Source: Nocardia cyriacigeorgica (GTDB lineage Bacteria > Actinomycetota > Actinomycetes > Mycobacteriales > Mycobacteriaceae). From it: a stretch of DNA of 64,000 nt. The stretch covers positions 62,001 through 126,000 of the forward strand of contig NZ_JAAGVC010000004.1 in the NCBI RefSeq assembly GCF_010858045.1. The letters run 5' to 3'. Below, in pieces: positions 52,490-59,414 of this stretch. The position numbers were made by a program, and so were the translations under genes. The notes under the pieces are model-generated. The model was not told the origin of the DNA and ran no database searches. It saw only the letters and a program-made list of their open reading frames with translations. The first letter of the stretch is position 1. Each line of letters opens with the position of its first letter.

Positions 52490-52505
52490 TGTGATACAGA
52501 TCACT
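52490..52505. promoter_or_regulatory. CRP/GlxR-like site upstream of porins
   Basis: TGTGATACAGATCACT: TGTGA, six bases, TCACT, nine of ten matches to TGTGA-N6-TCACA. It lies just upstream of a possible -35 (TTGACG). Confidence 0.5.
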
Positions 52506-52726
52506 CGAGTCTTGACGAATACTTTCGTTGTCCGTTCCGTTACCGCCGGTTAATCTCGCCTCGGGCCATCGCAACCGCCTCCGCAGTCCAGTGGCCTGCA
52601 CGAATGTGCAGACCTCGCGGAGTCGGGTGTGGCCCGGCGGTAGTCGAGCTTTGCGTTGAAATAACAGCGAGTTACACAACGGCAACAAATAGGCGACACA
52701 CTGAGCTGGGCCTGTGAGGACCATGT

Positions 52727-52749
52727 CCAGCCTCGACGGTCGAGGCTGG
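52727..52749 (+). other. Porin leader hairpin, pair 1
   Basis: CCAGCCTCG / CGAGGCTGG with loop ACGGT, 30 nt before the start codon of the first porin gene. May stabilise the mRNA or tune translation. Confidence 0.55.
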
Positions 52750-52779
52750 TCTGTTCGAGAAAAATTGATGAGGGGAAGT

Positions 52780-53454
52780 ATGAGCGAGAACCGCACCAAC
52801 GGTTTGCGCCGCGGAGCCCGTGCCGCGGGCGTCGGCGCCGCAGCCGCCGTGGCCCTGGGTCTGCTTTCGACCGGGGCCGCAAACGCGGATACCTTCGTGC
52901 CGTTGCCGGACGGCGAGAAGGTTGGTCCGGGTGTGACCATCAAGCGCACCCATGAGCACGCTGTCGTTTCGCCGTCCATGGCGGCCAATGGCGCAGGTCG
53001 CGTTGTCTGGGTTTCGGGCACCGCGAGCGCGGACGTCACCGTCACCCCCGAGGGCGAGGTGGGTCCGAACAACGGCCCCGCCGGCGCGCCGGGTACCAAC
53101 AACTCCTCCACCCACGGTGCGTCCCAGCTGAACACGGGCTACATCGTGGGCTGCCAGGTCAGCATCGGCGACGAGGCCATCTCCGCCGGTCTGTCGGGAA
53201 GCATCGATGTCGAGGGCGCCTCGGTCGGCGGTGCGGTGGGTCTGGAGCTGGGCCCGGGCGAGGTGAAATTCGTCCAGATCGAGTACAAGGACATTCTGAA
53301 GCCGGGTCACTACTCGGTCGAGTACCAGGACGTCGAGATGGAGATCCAGGGCTGCGCGGGTTACGCGCAGGCGCGGGCGTACACGGTCGTCGAGATCATC
53401 GGTGACCACTACTCGAAGACCACCCTTTACGGGCAGCCGTTCAGCATCGGCTGA
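52780..53454 (+). CDS. MspA-family porin, A type, copy 1 (NfpA/NfpB-like)
   Basis: 224-residue secreted outer-membrane channel subunit. Signal peptide of about 36 residues ending GAANA, mature start DTFVPLPDGE. The beta-strand part includes RVVWVSGTASADVTV, GYIVGCQVSIGDEAISAG, GAVGLELGPGEVKFVQIEYKD and the end TTLYGQPFSIG, as in Nocardia porins that pair as hetero-oligomers. Two cysteines (VGCQV and QGCAG) are conserved in all four copies. AGGGG 4 nt before the ATG at 52780 decides the start. Close paralogue of the gene at 54525. Confidence 0.9.
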   Translation: MSENRTNGLRRGARAAGVGAAAAVALGLLSTGAANADTFVPLPDGEKVGPGVTIKRTHEHAVVSPSMAANGAGRVVWVSGTASADVTVTPEGEVGPNNGPAGAPGTNNSSTHGASQLNTGYIVGCQVSIGDEAISAGLSGSIDVEGASVGGAVGLELGPGEVKFVQIEYKDILKPGHYSVEYQDVEMEIQGCAGYAQARAYTVVEIIGDHYSKTTLYGQPFSIG

Positions 53455-53518
53455 GTCGTCGAATTCGACCGTACAAACCTCTCGCCTCGAGCGAACTCGA
53501 CCCTCGAAGGGTACAAAC

Positions 53519-54184
53519 ATGATCAACCGTAAGATCGTGGCGCGGGCGGCCGGACTCGGCGCTGCCGCCACCGTTGCCATGGGCCTGTTCTCCACCGGTG
53601 CGGCCAACGCCGACACCTTCGTGCCGCTGCCCGGCGGCGAAATCGTCAAGACGCTGTCCGACGGCACCGTGGTGACGGTCCGCCTGGTCGGTGAATCGGC
53701 CAACATCAACCCCTCCCTCGGCTCCACCCCGGTGCACCGCAACGCCTGGGTATCGGCCAGTGCGCAGGTCGAGCTGGCCGGTGAGGGCGCCAAGGGTGGC
53801 AAGATCTACCCCGGTTACGTGGTGGGCTGCCAGGTGAACATCGGCGGCGGCGGCGTCGAAGGCGGCGCCTCTGCCGGTGGCACCTGGGAAGGCGATCCCA
53901 CCGGTGGCGTCGAGAGCGGCGGCGAGCTGTCGCTCGGCCCCGGCCAGGCCAAGTCCTTCTACGTGCTCGACCTCGAAGACACCGACGACTTCGGCAACGA
54001 GTCGCACGAGACTCGCAACGTCTTCAAGGGCACCAGCGGCTCGGTCACCTGGGCCGATGAGACCATCGGTCTGACCGGCTGCGCCGGCTACGCGCAGGCG
54101 CGTGCCTTCGTCAAGGTCAAGGTCGAGACCGACAATGTCATGTCGGTGGTGACCCTGTGGGGTCAGCCGTTCAGCCTGGGCTGA
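53519..54184 (+). CDS. MspA-family porin, B type, copy 1
   Basis: 221 residues. Signal peptide to GAANA (about residue 31), mature DTFVPLPGGEIVKTLSDGT. Contains VTVRLVGESANINPSLG, a glycine-rich loop after GYVVGCQVNIGGGG, AKSFYVLDLEDTDDF and the end WGQPFSLG. Differs from the A type by a longer acidic loop and by LSLGPGQ in place of LELGPGE, suggesting that A and B form a mixed pore. GAAGGG 7 nt upstream of the ATG. It lies 64 bp after the A copy and is followed by a terminator. Confidence 0.9.
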   Translation: MINRKIVARAAGLGAAATVAMGLFSTGAANADTFVPLPGGEIVKTLSDGTVVTVRLVGESANINPSLGSTPVHRNAWVSASAQVELAGEGAKGGKIYPGYVVGCQVNIGGGGVEGGASAGGTWEGDPTGGVESGGELSLGPGQAKSFYVLDLEDTDDFGNESHETRNVFKGTSGSVTWADETIGLTGCAGYAQARAFVKVKVETDNVMSVVTLWGQPFSLG

Positions 54185-54237
54185 TCGGCTCCCGCTCGGG
54201 CCGGCCAACGGCCTGAGCAAACGCGACCAGCGAAATG

Positions 54238-54273
54238 AACGCGGGTCTGTCACAATCGTGACAGGCCCGCGTT
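54238..54273 (+). terminator. Terminator after porin pair 1
   Basis: AACGCGGGTCTGTCAC, loop AATC, GTGACAGGCCCGCGTT: 16-bp stem with one G-T pair, then CTGCTGTTTT. Confidence 0.8.
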
Positions 54274-54524
54274 CTGCTGTTTTCGGCCCGCGACCGGTGA
54301 ATTCGTCCCTGTCGCGGCGGATTCGGCCGATCTGCGTAACCTCTCGGCTACCTACACCTCATCTTGCTGCCATGCCGCGGACGAAATGCCGTCCCCGACT
54401 GTTCATTCGCTGTGCCGATTCGGGTTCATCTGGCGGTCAGCGCTTTCGAGCACGCTCATCTGAGCCTGCTGTAGGCCATCCCCGTGCGAACGGGGTTGTC
54501 GCTGAAAACCTGATGAGGGGAAGT
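54274..54524 (+). promoter_or_regulatory. Leader region of porin pair 2
   Basis: Between the terminator and the third porin gene. A small hairpin CCCCGT-GCGA-ACGGGG (54480-54495) lies 29 nt before the start, in the same place as the hairpin of pair 1. The last 20 bases before the start nearly equal those of copy 1. A separate promoter is likely; no hexamers are assigned with confidence. Confidence 0.45.
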
Positions 54525-55187
54525 ATGAGCAAGAACCGCACCAACGTCACGCGCGCGATGGGCGTCGGCGCCGTCGCCGCCGTGGCCATGGGACTGTTCT
54601 CGGCCGGCGCCGCCAACGCGGACGCCTTCGTGCCGCTGCCGGACGGTGAGAAGATCGGCCCCGGCGTCACCATCAAGCGCACCCATGAGAGCGCGCTGGT
54701 CTCGCCGTCGCTGGCGGCCAACGGTGCCGGTCGCACCGTGTGGGTTTCCGGTATCGCGAGCGCCGATGTCACCGCCACCCCCGAGGGTGAAGTGGGTCCG
54801 AACAACGGTCCGACCGGTGCCCCCGGCACCAACAACTCCTCCACCCACGGCACCTCGCAGCTGAACACCGGCTACATCGTCGGCTGCCAGGTCGCCATCG
54901 GCGACGAGGCCATCTCGGCCGGTGTCTCCGGCAGTGTCGACCTCGACGGCGCGTCCGTCGGCGGCTCGGTGGGTCTCGAGCTCGGCCCGGGTGAGGTCAA
55001 GTTCGTCCAGATCGAGTACAAGGACATCACCAAGCCGGGTGTCTACTCCGTCGAGTACCAGGACGTCGAGATGGAGATCCAGGGCTGCGCCGGTTACGCG
55101 CAGGCCCGCGCCTACACCGTGGTCGAGATCATCGGCGACCACTACTCGAAGACCACCCTCTACGGCCAGCCGTTCAGCATCGGCTGA
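54525..55187 (+). CDS. MspA-family porin, A type, copy 2
   Basis: 220 residues, close paralogue of the gene at 52780: same GEKxGPGVTIKRTHE, GPNNGPxGAPGTNNSSTHG and C-terminal segment. Signal peptide to GAANA, mature DAFVPLPDGE, where copy 1 has DTFVPLP. Most differences are conservative (Ser/Thr, Val/Ala) and synonymous changes are many, so the duplication is not recent. The ribosome site AGGGGAAGT is identical to copy 1. Both conserved cysteines are kept. Confidence 0.9.
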   Translation: MSKNRTNVTRAMGVGAVAAVAMGLFSAGAANADAFVPLPDGEKIGPGVTIKRTHESALVSPSLAANGAGRTVWVSGIASADVTATPEGEVGPNNGPTGAPGTNNSSTHGTSQLNTGYIVGCQVAIGDEAISAGVSGSVDLDGASVGGSVGLELGPGEVKFVQIEYKDITKPGVYSVEYQDVEMEIQGCAGYAQARAYTVVEIIGDHYSKTTLYGQPFSIG

Positions 55188-55290
55188 TTCCGGGTCTGCC
55201 CGGCCGTCTCGGCCGGACCGGACCGATGTGTCTCGAATCCGCCAATCAATCTCTCGCTGAAGCGAATCAACCCCAGAGGGGCATTACACA

Positions 55291-55959
55291 ATGATCAACC
55301 GTAAGAGCATCGTGCGTGCGGCCGGTGCGGGTGCCGCCGCGGCCGTCGCGATGGGCCTGTTCTCCACCGGTGCGGCCAACGCCGACACCTTCGTGCCGCT
55401 GCCCGGCGGCGAAATCGTCCGCACCCTGTCCGACGGCACCGTGGTGACGGTCCGTCTGGTCGGCGAGTCGGCCAACATCAACCCGTCGATGGGTTCCACC
55501 CCGGTGCACCGCAACGCGTGGGTCTCGGCCAGCGCGCAGGTCGAGCTGTCCGGCTCGGGCGCCAAGGGCGGCAAGATCTACCCCGGCTATGTCGTGGGCT
55601 GCCAGGTGAACATCGGCGGCGGCGGCGTCGAGGGCGGCGTCTCCGGTGAGGGCACCTGGGACGGCGAGTCCTTCGGTGTCGGCGCCGAGAGCGGCGGCGA
55701 GCTGTCGCTCGGCCCCGGCCAGGCCAAGTCCTTCTACGTGCTCGACCTCGAAGAGGCCGACGACTTCGGTGAGGAGTCGCACGAGAAGCGCAACAAGTTC
55801 AAGGGCAAGAGCGGCAGCGTCACCTGGGCCGACGAGACCATCGGCCTGAGCGGCTGCGCCGGTTACGCGCAGGCGCGGGCGTTCGTGAAGGTCAAGGTCG
55901 AGACCGAGAACGTGATGTCCGTGGTGACCCTGTGGGGTCAGCCGTTCAGCATCGGCTGA
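55291..55959 (+). CDS. MspA-family porin, B type, copy 2
   Basis: 222 residues, close paralogue of the gene at 53519 (DTFVPLPGGEIVRTLSDGT, VESANINPSMG-like segment, GYVVGCQVNIGGGGVEGG, LSLGPGQAKSFYVLDLEEADDF, end WGQPFSIG). Lies 103 bp after A copy 2, so the order A-B is repeated. AGAGGGG about 9 nt before the ATG. Both cysteines kept. A strong hairpin follows, shared with mscL. Confidence 0.9.
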   Translation: MINRKSIVRAAGAGAAAAVAMGLFSTGAANADTFVPLPGGEIVRTLSDGTVVTVRLVGESANINPSMGSTPVHRNAWVSASAQVELSGSGAKGGKIYPGYVVGCQVNIGGGGVEGGVSGEGTWDGESFGVGAESGGELSLGPGQAKSFYVLDLEEADDFGEESHEKRNKFKGKSGSVTWADETIGLSGCAGYAQARAFVKVKVETENVMSVVTLWGQPFSIG

Positions 55960-55975
55960 TTCTCCTCCCACGATC

Positions 55976-56010
55976 GAAAGGGCCTGTCGCACTCGGCGAC
56001 AGGCCCTTTC
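55976..56010. terminator. Bidirectional terminator, porins / mscL
   Basis: GAAAGGGCCTGTCGC / GCGACAGGCCCTTTC, a perfect 15-bp stem with loop ACTCG. It lies between the last porin and the convergent mscL, 4 bp from the mscL stop. Confidence 0.8.
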
Positions 56011-56014
56011 GTCG

Positions 56015-56437
56015 TCAGGACTCGGAGGAGTACTCGTGCCGCCCCCCGCCGGTCTTCTGGCCCTCGGCCAGCAGATCGCGGATCTGGATCAGCAGGTCGT
56101 TGTCGCTGAGCACTTCCTCCTTCTCCTCCTTGGCGAAGCGCTTCTTCACATGCGTGGAAGGCATCACCAAGACGAAGTACAGGACCGCCGCGATCATCAG
56201 GAAGTTGATGCACGCGGTGATGATCGGGCCCACCTCGATGAAGGTCGAGGGATTGTCGGCAACCAATCGGAAACCGAGCCCGAGTTCATTGGGACTGCCG
56301 AAAACCGCGAGCAGCGGATTGATGATCCCATTGGTGAACGCGGTGACGATCGCGACGAACGCGGTACCCATGACGACGGCAACAGCCAGGTCGACGACGT
56401 TTCCGCGAAGCACGAAATCCTTGAACCCCTTGAGCAA
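56015..56437 (-). CDS. mscL: Large-conductance mechanosensitive channel
   Basis: 140-residue channel that opens under osmotic downshock. N-terminal helix MLKGFKDFVLRGNVVDLAVAVVMG leads into the pore helix TM1. A periplasmic loop and TM2 (ITACINFLMIAAVLYFVLV) follow, then a charged cytoplasmic helix (KEEKEEVLSDNDLLIQIRDLLAE). Size and position match mycobacterial mscL beside moaB2, with the porin cluster inserted between them here. Confidence 0.96.
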   Translation of the reverse strand: MLKGFKDFVLRGNVVDLAVAVVMGTAFVAIVTAFTNGIINPLLAVFGSPNELGLGFRLVADNPSTFIEVGPIITACINFLMIAAVLYFVLVMPSTHVKKRFAKEEKEEVLSDNDLLIQIRDLLAEGQKTGGGRHEYSSES

Positions 56438-56563
56438 TGCCCTATCTCCTTCGGTGTGCGGAACCGAATGTCCGCAGCCGGGTGCTGGTCTTCCCGGATG
56501 CTAGTTGACCGCACCGGCTAACGCTCGGCGAACGATGGAGCCGGCGATCAGAGGTGATCGATC

Positions 56564-57274
56564 TCAATGGAAGACGACGGTCAGGGCGGTGCTCAACGAG
56601 GCCGCGGCCACCGCGGCCGCGTTCTCGGCGCCCATCGCCACCAGGACCACTCGCTCCGCCGATCGTGTCGGCGATGACCCGGGGGAGCCGGAGATCAGGA
56701 CCACGGCGGCATCGGTGGCCAGGGTGCGCGCGGGGCGGGCGGCTCGGTCGGATTCGTCGGCTGCGATGACGTCGACGCGATCACCCGCGCGCAGGATGTC
56801 GGCGACGGCGGTATCGGCCAGCCGGAGGGGAACGATCCTGGCGTCCGGTGCGCCACCGGCCACCGCGGCCAGCCGCGGGCCGATCACACGCAGATCGGTC
56901 AGGATCTCCCCGGTGCTCATCGCGCCGGTGATGGTGGCACCGATCAGCGGGGCCGGATCGCGCGCCGCACCGCCGGGTAGTGCGCCGGATTCCCGGTCGA
57001 CGACCCGCAGGTCCGCTGAGGTGAGCAGATGGCCGGGTGGTAGATCGCGAGCCGCGACGACGACGCGTGCGCGGTCGGCATCGGGATCACCGCGCAGCAT
57101 CAGTACGACTGCGGCGGCGGTGAGAACGGCGGCGAGGACCCGCCTGGCGAGCAATCCGTCGGCCCATGGTGGCCGATTCCAGAATGCTTCCCGCAGCGTC
57201 TCGCCGCGGCCGAGCGGACCATCGCCGAAGCGCTGGGGGCCGAGTCGGCGGCGGCCGGCGAACATTCCGATCAT
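56564..57274 (-). CDS. SAF-domain protein, CpaB/RcpC-like
   Basis: 236 residues. Basic cytoplasmic N-terminus, one membrane helix at about 45-60 (VLAAVLTAAAVVLML), then a SAF domain (ARVVVAARDLPPGHLLTSADLRVVD). The RcpC-like part includes IVPLRLADTAVADILRAGDRVDVIAA. Such proteins help pilus export in tad systems, but no tad gene is here; in this order the gene follows the FmdB-type gene and its role is unknown. ATG at 57274 chosen (57265 possible). Downstream of the zinc-ribbon gene and likely cotranscribed. Confidence 0.8.
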   Translation of the reverse strand: MIGMFAGRRRLGPQRFGDGPLGRGETLREAFWNRPPWADGLLARRVLAAVLTAAAVVLMLRGDPDADRARVVVAARDLPPGHLLTSADLRVVDRESGALPGGAARDPAPLIGATITGAMSTGEILTDLRVIGPRLAAVAGGAPDARIVPLRLADTAVADILRAGDRVDVIAADESDRAARPARTLATDAAVVLISGSPGSSPTRSAERVVLVAMGAENAAAVAAASLSTALTVVFH

Positions 57275-57365
57275 GCGCCGAGCGTATGGCGCGGATCGGC
57301 GGCCCGGGCCCGGTGAACGACGGGTTGTGGACAACTCGCGGGCTGTGCACAACCCGCGACTCGCC

Positions 57366-57656
57366 TCAGCTGGCGGCTGCGGTGCTGGCCGCCGCCGCGG
57401 GGGCGGCCGAGGAGCTCGAATCGGAGCCGGAGGAGGATCCGCTGTCGGACTTGGCGGGCTCGCTGGCGGTGGACGCACCGCCGCGGCTGTCGGTGCGGTA
57501 GAAACCGCTGCCCTTGAACACGATGCCGACGGAGTTGAACAGCTTGCGCAGCTTGCCCGAGCACTCCGAGCAGACGCTCAGCGCCTCGTCGGTGAAGGAC
57601 TGAACGATGTCGAAGCGGTTATCACACTGGGTGCACGCGTACGAATAAGTTGGCAC
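57366..57656 (-). CDS. FmdB-type zinc-ribbon protein, Ruc-like chaperone
   Basis: 96 residues. The N-terminal zinc ribbon uses C8, C11, C29 and C32. The second half is a Ser/Ala/Gly-rich disordered tail. The M. tuberculosis counterpart at this locus, Rv0991c (Ruc), is a redox-regulated chaperone in which oxidation of these cysteines releases zinc and activates the protein. The CIRCE element upstream implies control by HrcA, as for groEL. Likely cotranscribed with the SAF-domain gene 92 bp downstream. Confidence 0.88.
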   Translation of the reverse strand: MPTYSYACTQCDNRFDIVQSFTDEALSVCSECSGKLRKLFNSVGIVFKGSGFYRTDSRGGASTASEPAKSDSGSSSGSDSSSSAAPAAAASTAAAS

Positions 57657-57681
57657 AGGATCCTCCGCAGGGTTCGTCGAT

Positions 57682-57708
57682 CTAGCACTCTACAGGCGAC
57701 AGTGCCAA
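57682..57708 (-). promoter_or_regulatory. CIRCE element (HrcA binding site)
   Basis: Minus strand TTGGCACTG, 9-bp spacer, GAGTGCTAG, close to the CIRCE consensus TTAGCACTC-N9-GAGTGCTAA (15 of 18 arm bases). It lies 26 bp upstream of the FmdB-type gene start. Confidence 0.8.
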
Positions 57709-57746
57709 CATTGCCACCCGGGATTTCATTCCCGGCGGGCGCGCGG

Positions 57747-58343
57747 TCAATCGGCGGACAACTCGCGCAGCCCGCCGCGCGGCGTCAGGGCCCAGCCCAT
57801 CCGCAGGTCGTGCGGCTCCTCGGGCAGCCGTTCCACCAGCTCAGCGTCACGAACCACCGCCACGAGCCGGGCAGCCGGGTCGGCCGCGGCCAGCGTGCGG
57901 TCGTAGTAGCCTGCGCCGCGCCCGAGTCGCACACCACGTAGATCCACCGCCAGCGCAGGGACGAGAATCACACTCGCGCGGGCCACCGCGGCAATACCCA
58001 ATGCCGGTCCGCTCGGCTCGAGCAGCCCGTAGCGGGCGGCCCGCAGACTCGCCGCACCGGTGTACTCGGCCCAGTCCAGAGGTCCCGGCGGCCCCGTCAC
58101 CGGCAGCAATACCCGCGCTCCCGCTGCCAGCAGCGCGTCGAGCATCGCCTCCGAGCCCGGTTCACCACGCACCGGGACATACGCGCACACCCATTCGCCG
58201 ACCTCGATTTGCCCGGCCGTCGCTGCCAGCGCGGACGCCTCCTGCGCCCGGTCGGCGTCGGACACCGCGGCCCGCTGCGCGAGAATCTCCAACCGCCAGG
58301 CATGTTTATCGCGCTCACCGGGCATCTTCACGGTGATCACCAT
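57747..58343 (-). CDS. 5-formyltetrahydrofolate cyclo-ligase
   Basis: 198-residue enzyme that returns 5-formyl-THF to 5,10-methenyl-THF with ATP. The N-terminal helix WRLEILAQRAAVSDADR and a central VRGEPGSEAMLDALLAAG carry the substrate site. The signature RLGRGAGYYDRTLA contains the ATP-binding Gly/Tyr/Asp. Same position as Rv0992c next to galU. Divergent from galU by 69 bp. Confidence 0.92.
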   Translation of the reverse strand: MVITVKMPGERDKHAWRLEILAQRAAVSDADRAQEASALAATAGQIEVGEWVCAYVPVRGEPGSEAMLDALLAAGARVLLPVTGPPGPLDWAEYTGAASLRAARYGLLEPSGPALGIAAVARASVILVPALAVDLRGVRLGRGAGYYDRTLAAADPAARLVAVVRDAELVERLPEEPHDLRMGWALTPRGGLRELSAD

Positions 58344-58412
58344 AGGCTCATGCGGGCGCCAGGCCGCCGCGAAGCAGGCTTGGACGACGTATTACACGGA
58401 TAAGGTGTGCAT

Positions 58413-59372
58413 ATGACAGCGAAGGCAGGCGAGCCCGGCTCGACGACGGGCGCGGCGGTGGAGTCGTGCTTCCGTACTGCGGTCGTGCCGGCCGCTGGGC
58501 TCGGGACCCGGTTCCTGCCCGCGACCAAGACGGTGCCCAAGGAGTTGCTGCCGGTCGTCGATACCCCCGGCATCGAACTGGTGGCCGCCGAGGCCGCCGA
58601 ATCCGGCGCCGACCGGCTGGTCATCGTCACCTCACCCGGTAAAGACGGTGTGGTCGCGCATTTCGTCGAGGATCTGGTGCTGGAGAGCACCCTCGCCGAA
58701 CGGGGCAAGTTCCAGCTGCTGGAGAAGGTGCGTAAGGCGCCGGGGCTGCTCGATGTCACCTCCGTCGTGCAGGACGAGCCGCTCGGACTCGGCCACGCGA
58801 TCGCCCAGGCCGAAAGTGTGCTCGACGCCGACGAGGACGCCATCGCCGTCCTGCTGCCCGACGATCTGGTGCTGCCGTGCGGTGTGCTCGACACGATGAG
58901 CCGGGTCCGGCGCGAACGCGGCGGCACGGTGCTGTGCGCCATCGACGTCCCCAAGGATCAGGTGAGCGCTTACGGCGTCTTCGATGTCGAGCCGGTGCCC
59001 GGCGTGGCGGATCCGGATGTGTTGCGCGTCAACGGGATGGTGGAAAAGCCGGCCCTCGCCGACGCGCCGTCGACCTACGCCGCGGCCGGCCGCTATCTGC
59101 TCGACCGGGCCATCTTCGACGCCCTGCGCCGGATCGAGCCGGGCACGGGCGGCGAACTGCAGGTGACCGATGCGATCGCGCTGCTGATCGCCGAGGGTCA
59201 TCCGGTGCATGTGGTGGTTCACCGTGGGTCGCGCCACGATCTGGGCAACCCGGGCGGCTATCTTCGTGCTGCAGTGGATTTCGCGCTGGAGCGGGAGGAA
59301 TACGGTCCCGCCTTGCGGGAGTGGCTGCAGCATCGGCTGGGACCCGACTGGGATCCGCAGGTGACGGCGTAG
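58413..59372 (+). CDS. galU: UTP-glucose-1-phosphate uridylyltransferase
   Basis: 319-residue nucleotidyltransferase making UDP-glucose for cell-wall and glycolipid synthesis. VPAAGLGTRFLPATKTVPKE is the nucleotide-binding motif, VEKP the sugar-phosphate lysine site, and GTGGELQVTDAIALL follows. The ATG at 58413 is selected by a -10 box TAAGGT (58401-58406) 6 nt before it, meaning a leaderless mRNA. The GTG at 58407 lies directly after the box and is less likely. First gene of galU-glp-rimJ-sepX. Confidence 0.95.
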   Translation: MTAKAGEPGSTTGAAVESCFRTAVVPAAGLGTRFLPATKTVPKELLPVVDTPGIELVAAEAAESGADRLVIVTSPGKDGVVAHFVEDLVLESTLAERGKFQLLEKVRKAPGLLDVTSVVQDEPLGLGHAIAQAESVLDADEDAIAVLLPDDLVLPCGVLDTMSRVRRERGGTVLCAIDVPKDQVSAYGVFDVEPVPGVADPDVLRVNGMVEKPALADAPSTYAAAGRYLLDRAIFDALRRIEPGTGGELQVTDAIALLIAEGHPVHVVVHRGSRHDLGNPGGYLRAAVDFALEREEYGPALREWLQHRLGPDWDPQVTA

Positions 59373-59414
59373 GAACAGATCGCCCGAGGGGCGAGGGAGA
59401 TCGGGAAGGGCTGG

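Larger units (their letters stand above)
52236..52779 (+). promoter_or_regulatory. 544-bp leader and promoter region of the porin cluster
   Basis: AT-richer DNA without a gene. It contains a CRP-like site (52490-52505), a TTGACG hexamer 6 bp after it (52512-52517) that could be a -35, a second candidate -35/-10 near 52650 (TTGCGT, 16-bp spacer, TACACA), and a hairpin at 52727-52749 close to the ribosome site. Confidence 0.5.
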
